A stretch of 64,000 bases of DNA from positions 3,224,001 through 3,288,000 of the forward strand of contig NZ_LT629758.1 in assembly GCF_900104725.1 (NCBI RefSeq). Direction: 5' to 3'. A model generated the notes under the pieces. The model was not told the DNA's origin. It was given only the letters and a program-made list of their open reading frames with translations, and did no database searches. Within the stretch, counting starts at the first letter, position 1. Every line of letters begins with the position of its first letter. This stretch comes from Actinoplanes derwentensis. GTDB taxonomy: Bacteria > Actinomycetota > Actinomycetes > Mycobacteriales > Micromonosporaceae. A program made the translations under genes and the position numbers. Shown here piece after piece: positions 62,269 through 64,000 of the stretch.

Positions 62269-63261
62269 TCAGTCCTCGCCCTCGTCGTCTTCGAAGACCT
62301 CGTCCATGATCTCGCCGGCCACGTAACCGGCGGCCAGACCGCCGACCACGCCCATCGCGACGCCGCCCATGCCCGAACCGCCGCCGTGCCCGTGACCGTG
62401 GCCGTGGCTCTGCTGGTAGTGACCGTGGTGGCTGTAGGCGGGCTGCCCGTAACCCAGGCCGTGACCAGGGGCCTGCGGGGCGCTCTGCCGGTGCTCGACC
62501 GCCTGCCGGACCCAGCCGTCGACGACCGATGTCCAGTCGGTGGTCTCGGCGTCGTTGTGGGACACCGTGTAACGGCCGAAGTTGTCGTGGCCGCCGCTGA
62601 ACAGGCCGCCGCGCTTGTCGAACTCCAGGATCACGTCGACCTGCCGCGGGCTGGTCACGAAGGTCAGCTCGACCTCGTTGATCACGTGCGCGTACTGCTG
62701 GGCCGGGAAGAACTCGATCTCCTGGTAGAACGGCAGGGCCTGGTGGACGCCGGCGATCTGCCCGTACTCCAGGTCGGCTGACTTGAAGACGAAACCGATC
62801 TGGGCGAACGCGTCCAGGATCTTCTGCTGCACGGGCAGCGGGTGGATCTGGATCGGGTCGAGGTCGCCCTTGTCCAGCGCGCGGGCGATCGACACCTCGG
62901 TGCGCACGCCCATCACCATGCCGCGCAGGGGCTGCCCGTACACCGCGGTGATCGGCGTCTCCCACGGCAGGATCAGCTGGAACGGCAGCGACAGGTGCTG
63001 CCCGGAGCCCAGTCGCATCGGCCCGCTCACGGTCAGCCGGTGGAACTCGCCGACCGCCTGCTGGTCGCCGCCGCCGTGCTCGACCTCCATCCGGGTGACC
63101 AGGCCGAGGGTGATGTGCTCGATGGCGGCGTCGCTGCTGCCGCCGACGAGGTTGACCTGCCCGGTGACCGATGCGCCCGGTTGCGCGCCGGGTTGGGACA
63201 GCACCGTGTCGACACTCGGGCCACCCACCCCGAAGGCACCCAGCATCTTCTTGAAAACCAC
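62269..63261 (-). CDS. Spo0M-family sporulation-control protein
   Basis: 330 residues. The first ~230 match Spo0M, an arrestin-like beta fold: LGAFGVGGPSVDTVLSQPGAQPGASVTGQVNLVGGSSDAAIEHI, then LPFQLILPWETPIT and SADLEYGQIAGVHQALPFYQEIEFFP. The tail is unusual: His/Gly/Tyr/Gln-rich (YSHHGHYQQSHGHGHGHGGG), a glycine-rich hydrophobic stretch and an acidic end EDDEGED, which could bind metal. GTG 63261 has GGAG 5 nt upstream. Involved in sporulation or stress control in relatives. Confidence 0.9.
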   Translation of the reverse strand: MVFKKMLGAFGVGGPSVDTVLSQPGAQPGASVTGQVNLVGGSSDAAIEHITLGLVTRMEVEHGGGDQQAVGEFHRLTVSGPMRLGSGQHLSLPFQLILPWETPITAVYGQPLRGMVMGVRTEVSIARALDKGDLDPIQIHPLPVQQKILDAFAQIGFVFKSADLEYGQIAGVHQALPFYQEIEFFPAQQYAHVINEVELTFVTSPRQVDVILEFDKRGGLFSGGHDNFGRYTVSHNDAETTDWTSVVDGWVRQAVEHRQSAPQAPGHGLGYGQPAYSHHGHYQQSHGHGHGHGGGSGMGGVAMGVVGGLAAGYVAGEIMDEVFEDDEGED

Positions 63262-63352
63262 GTGATCTCCGATCAAAGCCCCAAACCACAATTAACGGTA
63301 CGGAAATTAACCGACCGTCCTGAGTGGTCGCTGAAAGTTCTGCCAGGGCCGA

Positions 63353-64000
63353 TCAGTCGCCCTTTGACGAAGCCACGCGCACCCGGACGCGGGTGATGGC
63401 CCGGCCGGTGATCTCGACGACCTCGGCGGTGTGCCCGTCGACGCGGACGCTCTCGCCGGTGGTGGTGGGGATGTGGCCGAGGTGGGCCAGGACCAGGCCG
63501 GCGACCGTGGTGTAGTCGCCCGCGTCCAGTTCCTCGGCTTCGATCTCGACGCCGATGTCCGGCAGGTCGTGGATCGGGAAGGTGCCGGGCAGCAGCATCG
63601 CGCCGTCCTCCTCGCGGACCACCGACTGCACGTCCCGGTCGGTCTCGTCGTAGATCTCGCCGACCACCTCCTCGACCAGGTCCTCCATCGTCACGATGCC
63701 GTCGATGGCACCGCGCTCGTCGACGACCATCGCGAACTGCTGGCGCTGCACCCGCAGTTGCCGCAGCGCGTCGGACACCTTGAGCGTCTCCGGCAGGAAC
63801 AGCGGCGTGAACATGTGGTCGCGGACCACGCCACCGGCGGTCACCAGGTCCCGCAGGTGCACCACGCCCAACACGTCGTCCAGTCCCATCGGGCCGGTCA
63901 CCGGAGCCCGCGAGTGACCGCCCTTGACCAGCCGGGCCAGACCTTCCGCAGCGGGGAGGCCGGCGGGGAGAACGAGCACGTCACGGCGGGGTACCAGGAT
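63353..64000 (-). CDS. CBS/CorC_HlyC-domain protein (5' end outside window)
   Basis: C-terminal 215 codons of a hemolysin-like membrane protein. Part of a CBS pair (LGVVHLRDLVTAGG, QRQQFAMVVDERGAIDGIVTMEDLVEEVVGEI) and then the CorC_HlyC transporter-associated domain (VEIEAEELDAGDYTTVAGLVLAHLGHIPTTTGESVRV). The frame is open through base 64000, so the start and the membrane CNNM-type domain lie beyond the window. Such proteins handle Mg2+/Co2+. Confidence 0.9.
   Translation of the reverse strand: MLVPRRDVLVLPAGLPAAEGLARLVKGGHSRAPVTGPMGLDDVLGVVHLRDLVTAGGVVRDHMFTPLFLPETLKVSDALRQLRVQRQQFAMVVDERGAIDGIVTMEDLVEEVVGEIYDETDRDVQSVVREEDGAMLLPGTFPIHDLPDIGVEIEAEELDAGDYTTVAGLVLAHLGHIPTTTGESVRVDGHTAEVVEITGRAITRVRVRVASSKGD

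Noticed and set aside
1..64000. CRISPR arrays, tRNA or rRNA genes, insertion sequences
   Set aside because: No regularly spaced repeats, cloverleaf-like ends, transposase motifs or rRNA core sequences were noticed by eye; small tRNA genes could still be missed.

Overview
The window is GC-rich, densely packed on both strands, and uses GTG and TTG starts often. It carries Tat-like and Sec signal peptides, a SigF/SigB-type sigma factor with STAS and anti-sigma regulators, a match to the actinobacterial DmdR/IdeR iron box and a perfect CebR cellulose-operator match. Together these point to a filamentous soil actinomycete. The gene mix (tyrosinase operon, Spo0M, several GGDEF/EAL proteins, polysaccharide lyases) is most like Actinoplanes or a related Micromonosporaceae genus, but the genus is inference. 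No rRNA, tRNA, CRISPR array, integrase or insertion sequence was recognised.

Layout. 1-8.5 kb: a GGDEF-EAL protein cut by the window edge, an acyltransferase, a PadR regulator with its membrane partner, a TerC transporter behind a manganese-type (yybP-ykoY) riboswitch, and a TetR regulator divergent from a metallo-beta-lactamase-fold hydrolase. 8.5-17 kb: two MFS transporters, an ArsR-type regulator, a PL7 alginate-lyase-like protein, a Ser/Thr kinase broken by one missing base, a decayed GGDEF gene, and a zinc-ribbon/STAS protein. 17-20.2 kb: a melanin locus with melC1-melC2 and, on the opposite strand, a second MelC1-like protein and an RTX-repeat protein. 20.2-35 kb: mostly housekeeping and secreted enzymes (S37 peptidase, MurJ, aminopeptidase N, a flavoprotein, a BNR-4 propeller protein, DUF885, sigma factor, esterase). 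35.3-39.3 kb: a four-gene iron-siderophore ABC operon under an iron box. 39-45.6 kb: membrane proteins, a chemoreceptor, and a zinc-macrodomain/SirTM pair for reversible protein ADP-ribosylation. 45.6-54 kb: a membrane-anchored STAND/TPR protein, an anti-sigma kinase/STAS pair, two c-di-GMP enzymes and a FUSC protein. 54-64 kb: gpsA, an ECF sigma factor with a membrane partner, a CebR-controlled glycoside hydrolase with Fn3 and CBM2 domains, then small enzymes, two broken genes, Spo0M and a CBS/CorC protein cut by the window edge.

How it fits together. Three themes recur: carbohydrate attack at the cell surface (PL7, BNR-4 propeller, GH-CBM2), c-di-GMP signalling (three intact genes and one remnant), and partner-switching control of alternative sigma factors. 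Several regulated genes have a promoter whose -10 box lies 6-7 nt before the start codon, so their mRNAs are probably leaderless. Four genes appear broken; the clearest two are explained by one missing base in a run of identical bases, so assembly error has to be weighed against true decay. The most striking elements are the riboswitch, whose P1 strand can switch to mask the terC ribosome-binding site, the SirTM/macrodomain cassette lacking its usual GcvH-L/LplA2 partners, and the duplicated tyrosinase-chaperone family.
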